Origin: Oceanospirillum sanctuarii
GTDB taxonomy: Bacteria > Pseudomonadota > Gammaproteobacteria > Pseudomonadales > Halomonadaceae
Direction of reading: 5' to 3'
Assembly (NCBI RefSeq): GCF_002150805.1
Contig: NZ_MTBA01000004.1
Span: forward strand, 1 to 64,000
Length of the DNA: 64,000 nucleotides
Position 1 is the first letter of the stretch. Every line of letters begins with the position of its first letter. The translations under genes were made by a program, and so were the position numbers. Shown in pieces: positions 40,991-50,705 of this stretch. The notes under the pieces were generated by a model. That model was not told the origin of the DNA, ran no database searches, and worked only from the letters and a program-made list of their open reading frames with translations.

Positions 40991-43900
40991 ATGATTAAGC
41001 AACTGGCCGACACCGCTTTATATACCGACGCAGCCGCCAATCTGAAACAGCACGCACCGGCTCCGATCCGTCAGGAGTACCTGAACTTTATTGAAGCGTT
41101 AAAAGCAGAAGGCTTTCAGGGCGACCTGAATCCGGATTACGCCAACCGTGTGGTGCTGTCCACGGACAACTCGATTTATCAGGTGCTGCCACAGGCAGTG
41201 CTGTACCCGAAAAACCAGAAAGACCTGCAGCTGATCGCCCGCCTGAGCAACCAGCCCGGCTTTGAGCAGGTGGTGTTAAGCCCACGGGGCGGCGGTACAG
41301 GCACCAACGGTCAGTCCCTGACTGACGGTCTGGTGGTTGATATCTCCAAACACATGAACCAAATTCTGGAGATCAACGCAGAGGAAGGCTGGGTTCGCGT
41401 TCAGACCGGTGTGGTAAAAGACCAGCTGAATAAAGCCCTGAAAGAGCACGGCCTGTTTTTTGCGCCGGAGCTATCCACCAGTAACCGCGCCACCATCGGC
41501 GGCATGATCAATACCGACGCCAGCGGTCAGGGCTCGGTACTGTACGGCAAAACCCGCGACCACGTGCTGGAGCTGACCTCTGTCATGCTGGATGGCACCG
41601 AATGGACCTCCGGCCCGATCTCTGACGAAGCACTGGCAGAGATCAAACAGCGTGACGACCGAGTAGGTGACGTGCACCGCTTAGCGGATCAGATCTTCAG
41701 CGAGCAGGCGGAGCTGATCGAAGCTAAATTCCCGAAACTGAATCGCTGCCTGACCGGTTACGATCTGGCCCATATCCGCGATGACAACGGCCAGTTCAAC
41801 CTGAATGCGCTGCTTTGCGGTGCCGAAGGCAGTCTGGCCTTTATCAGCGAAGCCAAACTGAATGTCCTGAATATTCCGAAATACTCCGCTCTGGTGAATA
41901 TTCAGTACGCCAGTTTCAACGACGCCCTGAAAGACGCCAAAGACCTGATGGACTGGCACCCGACCTCCATCGAAACCGTGGATTCCAAAGTACTAAATCT
42001 GGCTATGGGCGATATCGTCTGGGACACCGTACGTGACTACTTCCCCGAAGGAAAAAATGGCAAAACCATCGCCGGTATCAACCTGGTGGAATACACAGGT
42101 GACGATGAAGCGGAGCTGAACGCCAAGCTGGATAAGCTGACCGCCCATCTGGATCAGATTGCCGGTTCCGAGCTGGCCGGTAACGGCAAGAGCTTTGCCT
42201 ATACTATCGCCCGGGGTGCCGGTGAGATCGGTAAGATCTGGGGCATGCGTAAAAAAGCTGTAGGCCTGCTGGGTAACGCCGAAGGCGAAAAACGCCCGAT
42301 CCCCTTTGTGGAAGATACCGCCGTACCCCCGGAAAATCTGGCGGACTTTATTATGGAGTTCCGCGAACTGCTGGACAGCCATGATCTGGCCTACGGCATG
42401 TTCGGCCATGTCGATGCCGGTGTACTGCACGTTCGCCCCGCCATCGATATGAAAGACCCGGCCCAGGAAGGCATGATCCGCACCATCACCGATGGCGTGG
42501 TAAAACTGACCCAGAAATACAAGGGTCTGCTCTGGGGCGAACACGGTAAAGGTGTCCGTTCTGAATACGCCCCTGAGTTCTTTGGTGAGCTGTATCCTTT
42601 TATTCAGGAAGTGAAAGCCGCCTTTGACCCGCGCAACCAGCTGAACCCGGGCAAAATTGCTACTCCGGCTCAGTCAGGCGCTGAGCTGCTGAAAATCGAC
42701 GGTGTGGCCACCCGTGGTCAGCACGACCGTGAGATCAACGAAGCTACCCGTAACGAGTTCAGTGCTGCCATGTACTGTAACGGTAACGGCGCCTGCTACA
42801 ACTACGATCCGAACGATGCCATGTGCCCGTCCTGGAAAGCGACCCGTGAGCGCACCCAGTCGCCAAAAGGCCGCTCCTCTCTGATCCGTGAATGGCTGCG
42901 CCTGCAGGAAGCGGCTGGGGCCGATCTGCAGCAGGAAGTACGCGAAGTACGTCGGGCAGGTTTTGTCGGCAGCTTTATCCCGCGCCTGAAAAACACCCTT
43001 GCCAAACGTAAAGGCGGCAAAGAGAACGAAGACTTCAGCCACGAGGTCTATGACGCCATGGCCGGCTGTCTGGCCTGTAAATCCTGTGTCGGTCAGTGCC
43101 CGATCAAGGTCAACGTGCCGGAATTCCGCTCCAAGTTCCTCGAGCTGTACCACGGCCGTTACCTGCGCCCACTGAAAGACTATTTTGTTGGTACGCTGGA
43201 ATACGTGATCCCTTACTTTGCCAAGGTGCCGCTGCTATACAACCTGCCGATGAAATTTGGCCCGGTGAAGAGCCTGCTGAAAAACACCGCCGGTATGGTC
43301 GACAGCCCGCTGATCTGCAAAGAGAACATCGCCAATGAACTGGCGCACTACGGTGTCGCCTGGGCAACACCAAAGGCGCTGGCCCGCATTCCGGCAGATC
43401 AGAAAGACAAGACAGTTGTTATCGTGCAGGACGCCTTCACCAGCTTCTTTGAAACCCGTCTGGTGCTGGATATTTTCGACCTGCTGACCCGTCTGGGCTT
43501 CCGTGTCTTTATTGCACCGTTTAAACCGAACGGTAAACCGCTGCACGTTCATGGCATGATGAAGCAGTTTGGCCGCGCCGCTGCTGATAACGCTGAGATG
43601 CTGCGGGCACTGAATCAGACCGGTATTCCGCTGGTGGGTATCGATCCGTCCATGACCCTGACCTACCGCCAGGAGTACACCAAGGCACTGCCGGAGGGTG
43701 ATGCCCCTGAGGTATTGCTGCTGCAGGAGTGGCTGGGCAACCAGACTGCTCAGCTGGAAGCCTTCAAAGCAGCTGAAACCGAAGCATCAGAAGACAAAGA
43801 AGTCTTCCTGATGGCTCACTGTACCGAGAAAACCAACGCTGCAGCGACCATCAAAATGTGGCAGCAGATTTATGCCGCACTGGGTTATAAACTGACCCTG

Positions 43901-44131
43901 CAGGCCAGCGGGTGCTGCGGTATGTCCGGTACTTTCGGCCATGAAACAGCAAACCTGGAAACCTCGAAAACCATCTACAGCCAAAGCTGGGCGGGTATCG
44001 TGGCGGACAGCAGCAAACAGGGCAAACTGGTGGCCACCGGTTACTCCTGCCGTAGCCAGGTAAAACGCATCGACAGTCAGCAGATCCCGCATCCGCTGCA
44101 GTGGTTATTACAAAACCTGCCAAATAATTAA
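40991..44131 (+). CDS. ydiJ: YdiJ-type FAD and Fe-S oxidoreductase (D-2-hydroxyacid dehydrogenase)
   Basis: The 1046-residue protein joins a FAD-binding PCMH domain (LSPRGGGTGTNGQSLTDGL near 96-114), a FAD-linked oxidase C-terminal domain (GHVDAGVLHVRP, WGEHGKGVRSEY), a ferredoxin-like section with CLACKSCVGQCPIKVNVP near 700 and a C-terminal cysteine-rich CCG domain (ASGCCGMSGTFGHE). E. coli YdiJ oxidises D-2-hydroxyglutarate; the same reaction is likely here. The gene is richer in GC at third positions than the T6SS region, as expected of a highly expressed gene. Confidence 0.9.
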   Translation: MIKQLADTALYTDAAANLKQHAPAPIRQEYLNFIEALKAEGFQGDLNPDYANRVVLSTDNSIYQVLPQAVLYPKNQKDLQLIARLSNQPGFEQVVLSPRGGGTGTNGQSLTDGLVVDISKHMNQILEINAEEGWVRVQTGVVKDQLNKALKEHGLFFAPELSTSNRATIGGMINTDASGQGSVLYGKTRDHVLELTSVMLDGTEWTSGPISDEALAEIKQRDDRVGDVHRLADQIFSEQAELIEAKFPKLNRCLTGYDLAHIRDDNGQFNLNALLCGAEGSLAFISEAKLNVLNIPKYSALVNIQYASFNDALKDAKDLMDWHPTSIETVDSKVLNLAMGDIVWDTVRDYFPEGKNGKTIAGINLVEYTGDDEAELNAKLDKLTAHLDQIAGSELAGNGKSFAYTIARGAGEIGKIWGMRKKAVGLLGNAEGEKRPIPFVEDTAVPPENLADFIMEFRELLDSHDLAYGMFGHVDAGVLHVRPAIDMKDPAQEGMIRTITDGVVKLTQKYKGLLWGEHGKGVRSEYAPEFFGELYPFIQEVKAAFDPRNQLNPGKIATPAQSGAELLKIDGVATRGQHDREINEATRNEFSAAMYCNGNGACYNYDPNDAMCPSWKATRERTQSPKGRSSLIREWLRLQEAAGADLQQEVREVRRAGFVGSFIPRLKNTLAKRKGGKENEDFSHEVYDAMAGCLACKSCVGQCPIKVNVPEFRSKFLELYHGRYLRPLKDYFVGTLEYVIPYFAKVPLLYNLPMKFGPVKSLLKNTAGMVDSPLICKENIANELAHYGVAWATPKALARIPADQKDKTVVIVQDAFTSFFETRLVLDIFDLLTRLGFRVFIAPFKPNGKPLHVHGMMKQFGRAAADNAEMLRALNQTGIPLVGIDPSMTLTYRQEYTKALPEGDAPEVLLLQEWLGNQTAQLEAFKAAETEASEDKEVFLMAHCTEKTNAAATIKMWQQIYAALGYKLTLQASGCCGMSGTFGHETANLETSKTIYSQSWAGIVADSSKQGKLVATGYSCRSQVKRIDSQQIPHPLQWLLQNLPNN

Positions 44132-44219
44132 ACCTTTTATCATCCAAAAGGCTAATACTGGTAGAAACCCCTACCTTTTCAGGGCTTCCCCCGTTAAACT
44201 ACATGATGTAACAAAGCAG

Positions 44220-44253
44220 GGACGGCTGTATCACAGATGCAGCCGTTTTTTTT
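44220..44253 (+). terminator. terminator between ydiJ and the binding-protein operon
   Basis: The stem ACGGCTG/CAGCCGT (44222-44228 with 44240-44246) is followed by eight T residues. It lies 91 nt after ydiJ and 33 nt before the next start, so it could also act as a leader attenuator of the following operon. Confidence 0.8.
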
Positions 44254-44285
44254 GCTCAGGGATTTGAGACATCAGGGGGAATCAA

Positions 44286-45041
44286 ATGGCAAAGCCAAAT
44301 ATTCTGAAACCACTTTTCGGCTTGCTGGCCACCCTTTTGTTGTTCACATCAACGCCAGCTAAATCCGATACCCTCCTGATCGGCATTCTTGAGTCCCCCA
44401 TGATGGGTTACAGGGATGCAGATAACCAGCTCAGTGGCTTTGAAGCAGAGCTGGCTCAGCAGATCTGCGAGCGTATCGACCACGATTGCGAATTTGTGCT
44501 TCAACCCTTCGGCAACAATCTGGATGGTGTGCGCCTCGGCCAGCTGGATATGGCCTTTTCCAGCATTTTGGTGACAGAAGCCCGCAAGCAATACCTCACC
44601 TTTTCCGAACGCTATATGCGATCCGTATCCAGCTATGTGGGTAATCCGGACAAACAACCCAAATACCGGCCAACGAAGGTGGCTGTGGTCAAAGACTCAG
44701 TTCAGGAGTATTACCTGAAACAGAACTTCAGCACCTCAATGGAAACGCTGATCTACACCGATGTTGACGAAGTCTATGCCGCCCTGAAAAACGGCGATGC
44801 GGATCTGGTTCTGTTGCCAGCCATTATTCAACTGGGTTTTCTCTACAACGATGCCAGTGGCTTGTTTGATCTGATTGGCGGCCCCATCGATAACCCCAAA
44901 CTGGCAGGTGATGTGGCCGTGGCTATCACCCCGGAACGTCACCGCTTAAAAACCGATATTGATCAGGCAATCCGTAGCCTGCTCACCGATGGCAGCTTTA
45001 ACCGTCTGAACAACAAATATTTTCCGTTCAATATCTACTAG
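44286..45041 (+). CDS. periplasmic solute-binding protein, SBP_bac_3 family (1)
   Basis: The 251-residue protein has a signal peptide (hydrophobic residues about 8-24, then TPAKSDT) and a family 3 binding fold: GYRDADNQLSGFEAELAQQI near 38-57 and DLDMAFSSILVTEARKQYLTFS-like sequence. It ends KYFPFNIY. No amino-acid permease gene is near. It is followed 9 nt later by a related binding protein and then a diguanylate cyclase, which suggests signalling rather than import. Confidence 0.88.
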   Translation: MAKPNILKPLFGLLATLLLFTSTPAKSDTLLIGILESPMMGYRDADNQLSGFEAELAQQICERIDHDCEFVLQPFGNNLDGVRLGQLDMAFSSILVTEARKQYLTFSERYMRSVSSYVGNPDKQPKYRPTKVAVVKDSVQEYYLKQNFSTSMETLIYTDVDEVYAALKNGDADLVLLPAIIQLGFLYNDASGLFDLIGGPIDNPKLAGDVAVAITPERHRLKTDIDQAIRSLLTDGSFNRLNNKYFPFNIY

Positions 45042-45050
45042 GGTTCATCG

Positions 45051-45842
45051 ATGAACACCACAACACAGTTTAGGGTTCGCTTCAGAACGATCTTATTGCT
45101 CCTGATCACCCTTACCTTAATGGCAGTCAGCAGTTTTTCTGCTGCACAGGAAGTGATCCGGGTTGGTATTTCCACTTCATTTAAACCCTTTAATTTCATC
45201 GACAAAAATGGCGAAATCAGTGGCTATAACGCCGACGTGGCCCGTGCGATCTGCGACAAAATGCAGGTCAGATGTGAATTCGTCACCATGGTTTTTCCGA
45301 AAATTATTCCCGCACTGGAAAACAACGAGATTCAGCTGGCCGCCAGCAATCTGCTGAAAACTCCTGAGCGGCTGAACAAAATCAACTTCACCGATAAATA
45401 CTACCGCTCAACCACCAGCCTGATGGGCAAGAGTGAAAACAGTTTTAAAGACCCTGAACAGCTACTGCAGGATCCAAGTAGCAGGATTATGGCCACCAAG
45501 AGTTCAACCCAGTGGCGTTATCTGCAAGAGAACTCAAAAGCTCAGTTGGTGTCTGTAAACACTCAGAAAGAAGCCTTGCAGGCGATGGCAGAGGGAAAAG
45601 CTGACTACATCCTGCTACCCACACTGTTTGCCCTGAACTATCTGCAACAACCGGAAAACAGTCATCTGGACTTTATTGGTCTGCCAATTAACCACCCAAG
45701 TCTCGAGGGTGATGTGCACATGGGGCTGACCAAAGCCCGACCAGACTTACAGAAACGTGCGAATAAGGCGATCCGCCAACTGGTGGACTCCGGTGAACTT
45801 CGTGCGCTGATCGATAAATATTTCCCTTTTAACGTGTATTGA
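45051..45842 (+). CDS. periplasmic solute-binding protein, SBP_bac_3 family (2)
   Basis: The 263-residue protein has a signal peptide (about residues 13-32, cut near SAAQE) and the SBP_bac_3 fold, with TSFKPFNFIDKNGEISGYNADVARAIC near 40-66. Its ending KYFPFNVY repeats that of the preceding protein, so the two are paralogues from a duplication. It is separated by 1 nt from the diguanylate cyclase gene downstream. Confidence 0.88.
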   Translation: MNTTTQFRVRFRTILLLLITLTLMAVSSFSAAQEVIRVGISTSFKPFNFIDKNGEISGYNADVARAICDKMQVRCEFVTMVFPKIIPALENNEIQLAASNLLKTPERLNKINFTDKYYRSTTSLMGKSENSFKDPEQLLQDPSSRIMATKSSTQWRYLQENSKAQLVSVNTQKEALQAMAEGKADYILLPTLFALNYLQQPENSHLDFIGLPINHPSLEGDVHMGLTKARPDLQKRANKAIRQLVDSGELRALIDKYFPFNVY

Positions 45843-45843
45843 T

Positions 45844-47304
45844 ATGCCGAATCAGGAAAACCATCACCAACGTCCTCATATTCGCAAGCTGCTGCTTAAG
45901 TTGATTGCGATGCTGGTGCTCTTTATCGCCTGCACACTGGGCATCGTGGCGGTGATGCACAATTACAGTCTAAAGCTCATTAAAACCAGTCAGGATGAAC
46001 TCCTGCCTGCAATTCACGATCATCAGCGGGCTGCTCTTAATCTTGAGCGACTGGAGCGCATGGGCGATCTGGTGGTTTACGGTGGCAGTATTACCCTGAT
46101 CCGAAAAAATGCTCTGGCAGCTCAGGTACTGGCTTTCCAGCCTTCATTTAACTTCAGCCCGGAAACCAAGAAAACTGTTCAATCCGCTTTTGAGCTGCTT
46201 CGGGAAGTACGCCGCACCCGTCAAACCCTGCTTAGCAGCCAGGCTGATCGTCTTAGCAGTATCGAACGGGAAAACCTGATTCAGTTGGAACGAACCCTGC
46301 AAATCCGTTGGGGCGAGTACAAACAGGAACTCTTTGAGCTGCAAAACAAAATTATTAGTGACGCCACGACCCTGCAAACCGCCAACATGAATCAGATTAC
46401 CTCCACCAACAATCTGATTCTGGTGGCAGCAAGCGCCGGTGTTTCCCTGCTGTTGCTGGTAATCTTCTTTATTGGCTACAACCTCTACAAACACCTGATC
46501 ACCCCGATCATTGAGGCTAGTAGTGCGCTGACCGCACTGGAACAACGCTCAGGCCACGCACCACTGACAGAAGCCCGCTATCAGGAATTGCATACCATCC
46601 GTAAAGCCGTGAACAGCCTTGGAGAAACCATGACCAAGCTGCACAACATGGCCACCCGGGACTCTCTGACCGGCTGTGTAAACCGGGGCTACTTTATGGA
46701 ACTGGCGCAACAGGCTCTGAGCAGCGCACATCGCAACAAGAGTGCTTTGGCACTTGTGATGCTGGATGTTGACCACTTTAAAAAGGTCAACGATCAGTAT
46801 GGTCATGCCGTGGGTGATGACACCCTGAAACTGGCAACCAAATGGATTCGCGGCATGCTGCCGGATGACGCCTTTATCGGTCGCTTAGGTGGCGAAGAGT
46901 TTGCTCTGATTCTTCCGGATTATGATGCGGAACAGGCGGTCAACCTCAGCGACAAGATCCGCTTATTGATCGCTAAAAACTCAACGGACAGCGGAACGAT
47001 CCCCGCGATAACGGTCAGTTTGGGCGTTGAAGTAGTGAAAAGCGCAACAGATGAAGTAGATAAGTTACTGTCACAGGCAGATAAAGCCCTCTATCAGGCA
47101 AAAGCCAGTGGGCGGAATCAGGTGATTTTGTATCAGATCACCGAAGAGACGGCAGATGCGAAAGCAGCAGAGTCAACGGTCACCCCCCATACCAACACCC
47201 GCCTGAAAAGCGCACAACTGGATGGTGATACCTCAGGCATGCACGTGACTGCGACTGGAGTAATCACTAACTTCCCAACGGAAACCGCTAAGCCGCAGGC
47301 CTAG
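45844..47304 (+). CDS. membrane diguanylate cyclase (GGDEF)
   Basis: The 486-residue protein has a transmembrane helix (about 16-38), a helical periplasmic domain (about 39-190), a second helix (about 193-216), a HAMP-like linker and a GGDEF domain with TRDSLTGCVNRGYF and the active motif GGEEF near residue 349. The residues five before the motif are not RxxD, so the usual inhibitory site seems absent. It makes c-di-GMP. Co-transcription with two binding proteins suggests that they deliver the signal to its periplasmic domain. The last 17 nt overlap the convergent gene. Confidence 0.9.
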   Translation: MPNQENHHQRPHIRKLLLKLIAMLVLFIACTLGIVAVMHNYSLKLIKTSQDELLPAIHDHQRAALNLERLERMGDLVVYGGSITLIRKNALAAQVLAFQPSFNFSPETKKTVQSAFELLREVRRTRQTLLSSQADRLSSIERENLIQLERTLQIRWGEYKQELFELQNKIISDATTLQTANMNQITSTNNLILVAASAGVSLLLLVIFFIGYNLYKHLITPIIEASSALTALEQRSGHAPLTEARYQELHTIRKAVNSLGETMTKLHNMATRDSLTGCVNRGYFMELAQQALSSAHRNKSALALVMLDVDHFKKVNDQYGHAVGDDTLKLATKWIRGMLPDDAFIGRLGGEEFALILPDYDAEQAVNLSDKIRLLIAKNSTDSGTIPAITVSLGVEVVKSATDEVDKLLSQADKALYQAKASGRNQVILYQITEETADAKAAESTVTPHTNTRLKSAQLDGDTSGMHVTATGVITNFPTETAKPQA

Positions 47305-47917
47305 AAAAGCCTTTAGGCTTTCGGCTCTGGCTTTCAAAAGCCATATCTTCTTCCCTAATCTGGCAAGAAGAGGGCAAAGTCAGATACAGCTCACGAACAT
47401 GGGAAGCGTTTACCAGAGCATCTACCACACAAGTTAAGGGATTTGGCCAGATCCCTTTCACCCGCATTCCATCGGGATGGGTCAGGCTAATCTCAGGCGG
47501 ATTAAAGGTGGTTTTAACGCCCTGACGGCTGCCTCTCGCATCCAGATCATACCAACCCGAGTGCGGCAGATAGACAGTATTAAAACCGTGAAGCCGATGC
47601 GGACTGGTGCCCCACTCATTATCCACCTGCTGATAAGCAAACCCCGTTGAAATGCCGTTAGCCCGCAGTAGCGCAGCCAGAAGATGACTTTTGGCAAAAC
47701 AGCAGCCATGTTTATTAATCAGGACTTCTGAGGCTTTCAGAGGCACCGCCTCTTTCTGATATTCCCAGCTATGCTCGATCTGATCACGAACCCAGTTAAA
47801 AGTACGGGTAATCAGGATAAGGGGATCTTCACTCTGCTTTGCCAGGTAGCTGGCAAGGGCAAGCACTTCCGGGTGATCCCAGTTAACGATCATGGTTGAG
47901 CGAAGAAAAGGACTCAT
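47288..47917 (-). CDS. transglutaminase-like cysteine protease-fold protein
   Basis: The roughly 209-residue protein has the transglutaminase core: Cys in GCCFAKSHLLAALLRANGI, His in RLHGFNTVYL and Asp in WYDLDARG, the expected triad order. No signal peptide is seen, so it is probably cytoplasmic. ATG at 47917 is preferred over GTG at 47926 because GGAG lies 8 nt before the ATG and overlaps the GTG. The substrate is unknown. The gene is convergent with, and overlaps by 17 nt, the diguanylate cyclase. Confidence 0.85.
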   Translation of the reverse strand: MSPFLRSTMIVNWDHPEVLALASYLAKQSEDPLILITRTFNWVRDQIEHSWEYQKEAVPLKASEVLINKHGCCFAKSHLLAALLRANGISTGFAYQQVDNEWGTSPHRLHGFNTVYLPHSGWYDLDARGSRQGVKTTFNPPEISLTHPDGMRVKGIWPNPLTCVVDALVNASHVRELYLTLPSSCQIREEDMAFESQSRKPKGFSRPAA

Positions 47918-48036
47918 GGGCGGCACTCCGGCTGAGGTTATTTCAGCCGATCATGCCGCAAGAGAATGACAATCCTTTGAAGCCTTGCTGACATCTTCGT
48001 GACAGGCAGCAGATGCTTCATAGTGAAAACGCACCA

Positions 48037-50577
48037 CTAGGGCAGCTCAGAACGACGCGCGCCGCGTATATCCGTCATAACGCAGTTTCTGCCCGAGGAT
48101 TTAGCCTGATACAACATACGATCTGCCCGGCTGGTAATCTGGTAGGCGCTCTCTTCAGGCTGTAGTGCCGCAAGACCAATACTGACCGTAAGATGGCCAA
48201 CATCCGGGAAAAAAGTCGTTTCAACTTTTCGTCGAATTTCCTGAGCCACCTGTCCGGCGGCCCCTAAATCGGTATCCGGCAGGATGAGCAAAAACTCTTC
48301 GCCACCCCAGCGCCCGATAATCAGCCGATCACTGCTAAAACCCTTCATAATATCGGCAAAAGCCTTCAAAACACGGTCGCCGGTGTTGTGGCCAAAACGA
48401 TCATTAACCTGCTTAAAGTGATCCATATCCAGCAGCATCACACTGAGGCCTTTCTGACGGGATAAGCAGTGAACCACCGCTTCCTCCAGAGTGTTTTCGA
48501 TATGGTATCGGTTCTTCAGGCCAGTCAGGGCATCGGTTCGGGACAGTGTTTCCAACTGCTGATTCTTACTGATCAGTTCATCATTCAATCTTAATGTGGC
48601 TTCTTCCGCCTTACGACGCTGAACAATTTCCTGTGCCAAAGCCTGGTTAGCCCGACGCAATCGACTGTAGAACACCAGAAAAACGGTCATTAGCAGAATC
48701 ACGATACCGGCTGCACGCCAAAGCACGGCATTGCTGACTTCTGGCTCAGCAGTAACCTGCACCCAATGACGGATAATTTCATTCATCCGCCCTTCAGGAA
48801 CGCTGTCATAAGCTTTCTGAACCAGAGTTCGCAGCTCAGGCCAGTCTGACCGAACACCAACAGAAAGCGGCGTTTTATAAGGGAAAAGACCCGCAATATG
48901 CAGATTCTGCAGACCGGACTGACGAATGCCGTAGCCTGAGGTAGCGATCGTATCGACAAAACCATCGACCTCGCCCTTAGAAAGCCCCAAAAGAGCTTTG
49001 TCCATCGTGGCATAGTTTTTCAGCCGGATATCAGGAAAGTGACGCAGCAACAGCGCTTCATGAATTCCTCCGGTCAACACCGCAAGGCTCTTACCTTTCA
49101 GCTCACGAATATCTGAGATATAAGCCTGACTGTCCCGGGTAACAATCGCGTTGCTGACATCGACATAACTCTCGGTAAAACTGATTAAAGGCTGACGATC
49201 TGAGCTAGGAACAACCGCAGACAAGAGATCGCAACGCCGGTCTTTAATCGCCTGCAGGGCTTCATTCCAGGTTTCGGAAACCACATCGACCACTTCAATT
49301 CCTACTCCTGCCAGTGCTTCCCGCATCAGGTCAGGCCCGATACCGATGGAGGCGTTATCCTGAACACCTTCGTAAGGCAACCAGTCTGGCGAACTGCATA
49401 AACGCAGGCGGGAATGTTTCTGGATAAAGAGCTGCTCTTTTTCGGTGAGTGCAATCTCCGGCTGAAGTTCATCCCGCCCCTGCCAGACAAAACTTTGCAG
49501 GTCATTACTGGCAATCGTCAGAGCACCACTGAGCAGATATACCTCCTGCAGGCGATGCAGTCGCTGCAGATCAACGCTACCCAGAGGATAAACTTCCTCA
49601 GAGATCAGCTTGGTAACCTCTCGGGCTTCATAGTACAGAGCAGCCATGCTCTTGCGCTGGCTGTAATCACGATAAATCAGGTCAACTATCTCCGCCGGAT
49701 GCTCCAGCGCGTAGCGCCAGCCCTTAAGGCTGGCCCGGCGAAATGCGGCAACCCGCTCAGGGTGTAACTGAACTTCTTTCTGGCTGGTAAAGAGATTATT
49801 ACTGTAAAAATCCGCGCCATAGTTCGCCGGATCTATGATCACGGTATCCACGCCAGCCGCCTGAAGTTCGTAGGTCTGGTTAGTGATATAAGCGGTCATG
49901 GCATCGACCTCACCGTCGACCAGCTCCTTGATACGGTAGCTGTGAGCAACCTGCTGCATCTGATCAGGGCGGACCTGCGCCTGATGCAGCATATAGCTGA
50001 TCTCAGCACTGTTCAGATCCATGGGCTGGGTCATCAGTCTTTTGCCGATCAGATCCCGAGGCTGACGGATGCCGCTGTCCTGCCGGGCCAGCACGACAAG
50101 TGGAGAATGCTTAAACAGGTTGGCCATAAGAACAATAGGTGCTCCACGCCCCCAGCTGGCCAGAAGGTCAGCGTTACCCAAACCATACTCAGCTCGCCCT
50201 GAAACAACTTCATCGACAACAGAGACTCCCGCGCTTGCCTCGCGCAGGCTGACCTCAAGCCCCTCCTCCAGGTAATAACCCTGCTCAATTGCCGCGTAGA
50301 AACCGGCAAACTCAAACTGGTGCACCCAGGGCAGCTGAAGACTGATTGGTGTCACACCGGGACGTTCGGGTGGTGGAATGACAGCGTCCTGATCCTGAGA
50401 GGCGCCATGGGCAAAGCCTGCAAAAATAACCAGAAGAAGCACTAGAGAAAATATGACTAAACAGAATCTGAAACGGATACGGGCTAAAGATAAAATTCGG
50501 TAAAAAAAGGGAAAAGAGCCTGAATAAAGCTCATAGAAAGGAGGGAAAGTACTGTCGGGTCTGCCTGTAACTGCCAC
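48037..50577 (-). CDS. diguanylate cyclase with fused NMT1 and SBP_bac_3 sensor domains
   Basis: The 846-residue protein carries a membrane anchor or signal (about 35-58), an NMT1/THI5-like binding domain (about 75-330, with WVHQFEFAGFYAAIEQGYY), a SBP_bac_3 domain (about 385-625), a transmembrane helix (about 637-658), a coiled-coil linker and a C-terminal GGDEF domain (about 690-835) with GRWGGEEFLLI. The periplasmic part can therefore bind two ligands while the cytoplasmic part makes c-di-GMP. It starts with GTG (AAGGG 7 nt upstream). Confidence 0.9.
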   Translation of the reverse strand: MAVTGRPDSTFPPFYELYSGSFPFFYRILSLARIRFRFCLVIFSLVLLLVIFAGFAHGASQDQDAVIPPPERPGVTPISLQLPWVHQFEFAGFYAAIEQGYYLEEGLEVSLREASAGVSVVDEVVSGRAEYGLGNADLLASWGRGAPIVLMANLFKHSPLVVLARQDSGIRQPRDLIGKRLMTQPMDLNSAEISYMLHQAQVRPDQMQQVAHSYRIKELVDGEVDAMTAYITNQTYELQAAGVDTVIIDPANYGADFYSNNLFTSQKEVQLHPERVAAFRRASLKGWRYALEHPAEIVDLIYRDYSQRKSMAALYYEAREVTKLISEEVYPLGSVDLQRLHRLQEVYLLSGALTIASNDLQSFVWQGRDELQPEIALTEKEQLFIQKHSRLRLCSSPDWLPYEGVQDNASIGIGPDLMREALAGVGIEVVDVVSETWNEALQAIKDRRCDLLSAVVPSSDRQPLISFTESYVDVSNAIVTRDSQAYISDIRELKGKSLAVLTGGIHEALLLRHFPDIRLKNYATMDKALLGLSKGEVDGFVDTIATSGYGIRQSGLQNLHIAGLFPYKTPLSVGVRSDWPELRTLVQKAYDSVPEGRMNEIIRHWVQVTAEPEVSNAVLWRAAGIVILLMTVFLVFYSRLRRANQALAQEIVQRRKAEEATLRLNDELISKNQQLETLSRTDALTGLKNRYHIENTLEEAVVHCLSRQKGLSVMLLDMDHFKQVNDRFGHNTGDRVLKAFADIMKGFSSDRLIIGRWGGEEFLLILPDTDLGAAGQVAQEIRRKVETTFFPDVGHLTVSIGLAALQPEESAYQITSRADRMLYQAKSSGRNCVMTDIRGARRSELP

Positions 50578-50705
50578 TAAGAAGCCCTTAAAGTCACTGT
50601 TTATACTAATTATTTTAAAGATGACTTTAAGGGCTAGCGTTAAAAAAATCGACTAGGGAATACCCTAAGCACAGATTCAAGGGCCTGAAACTCAAAGCTA
50701 CTGAC

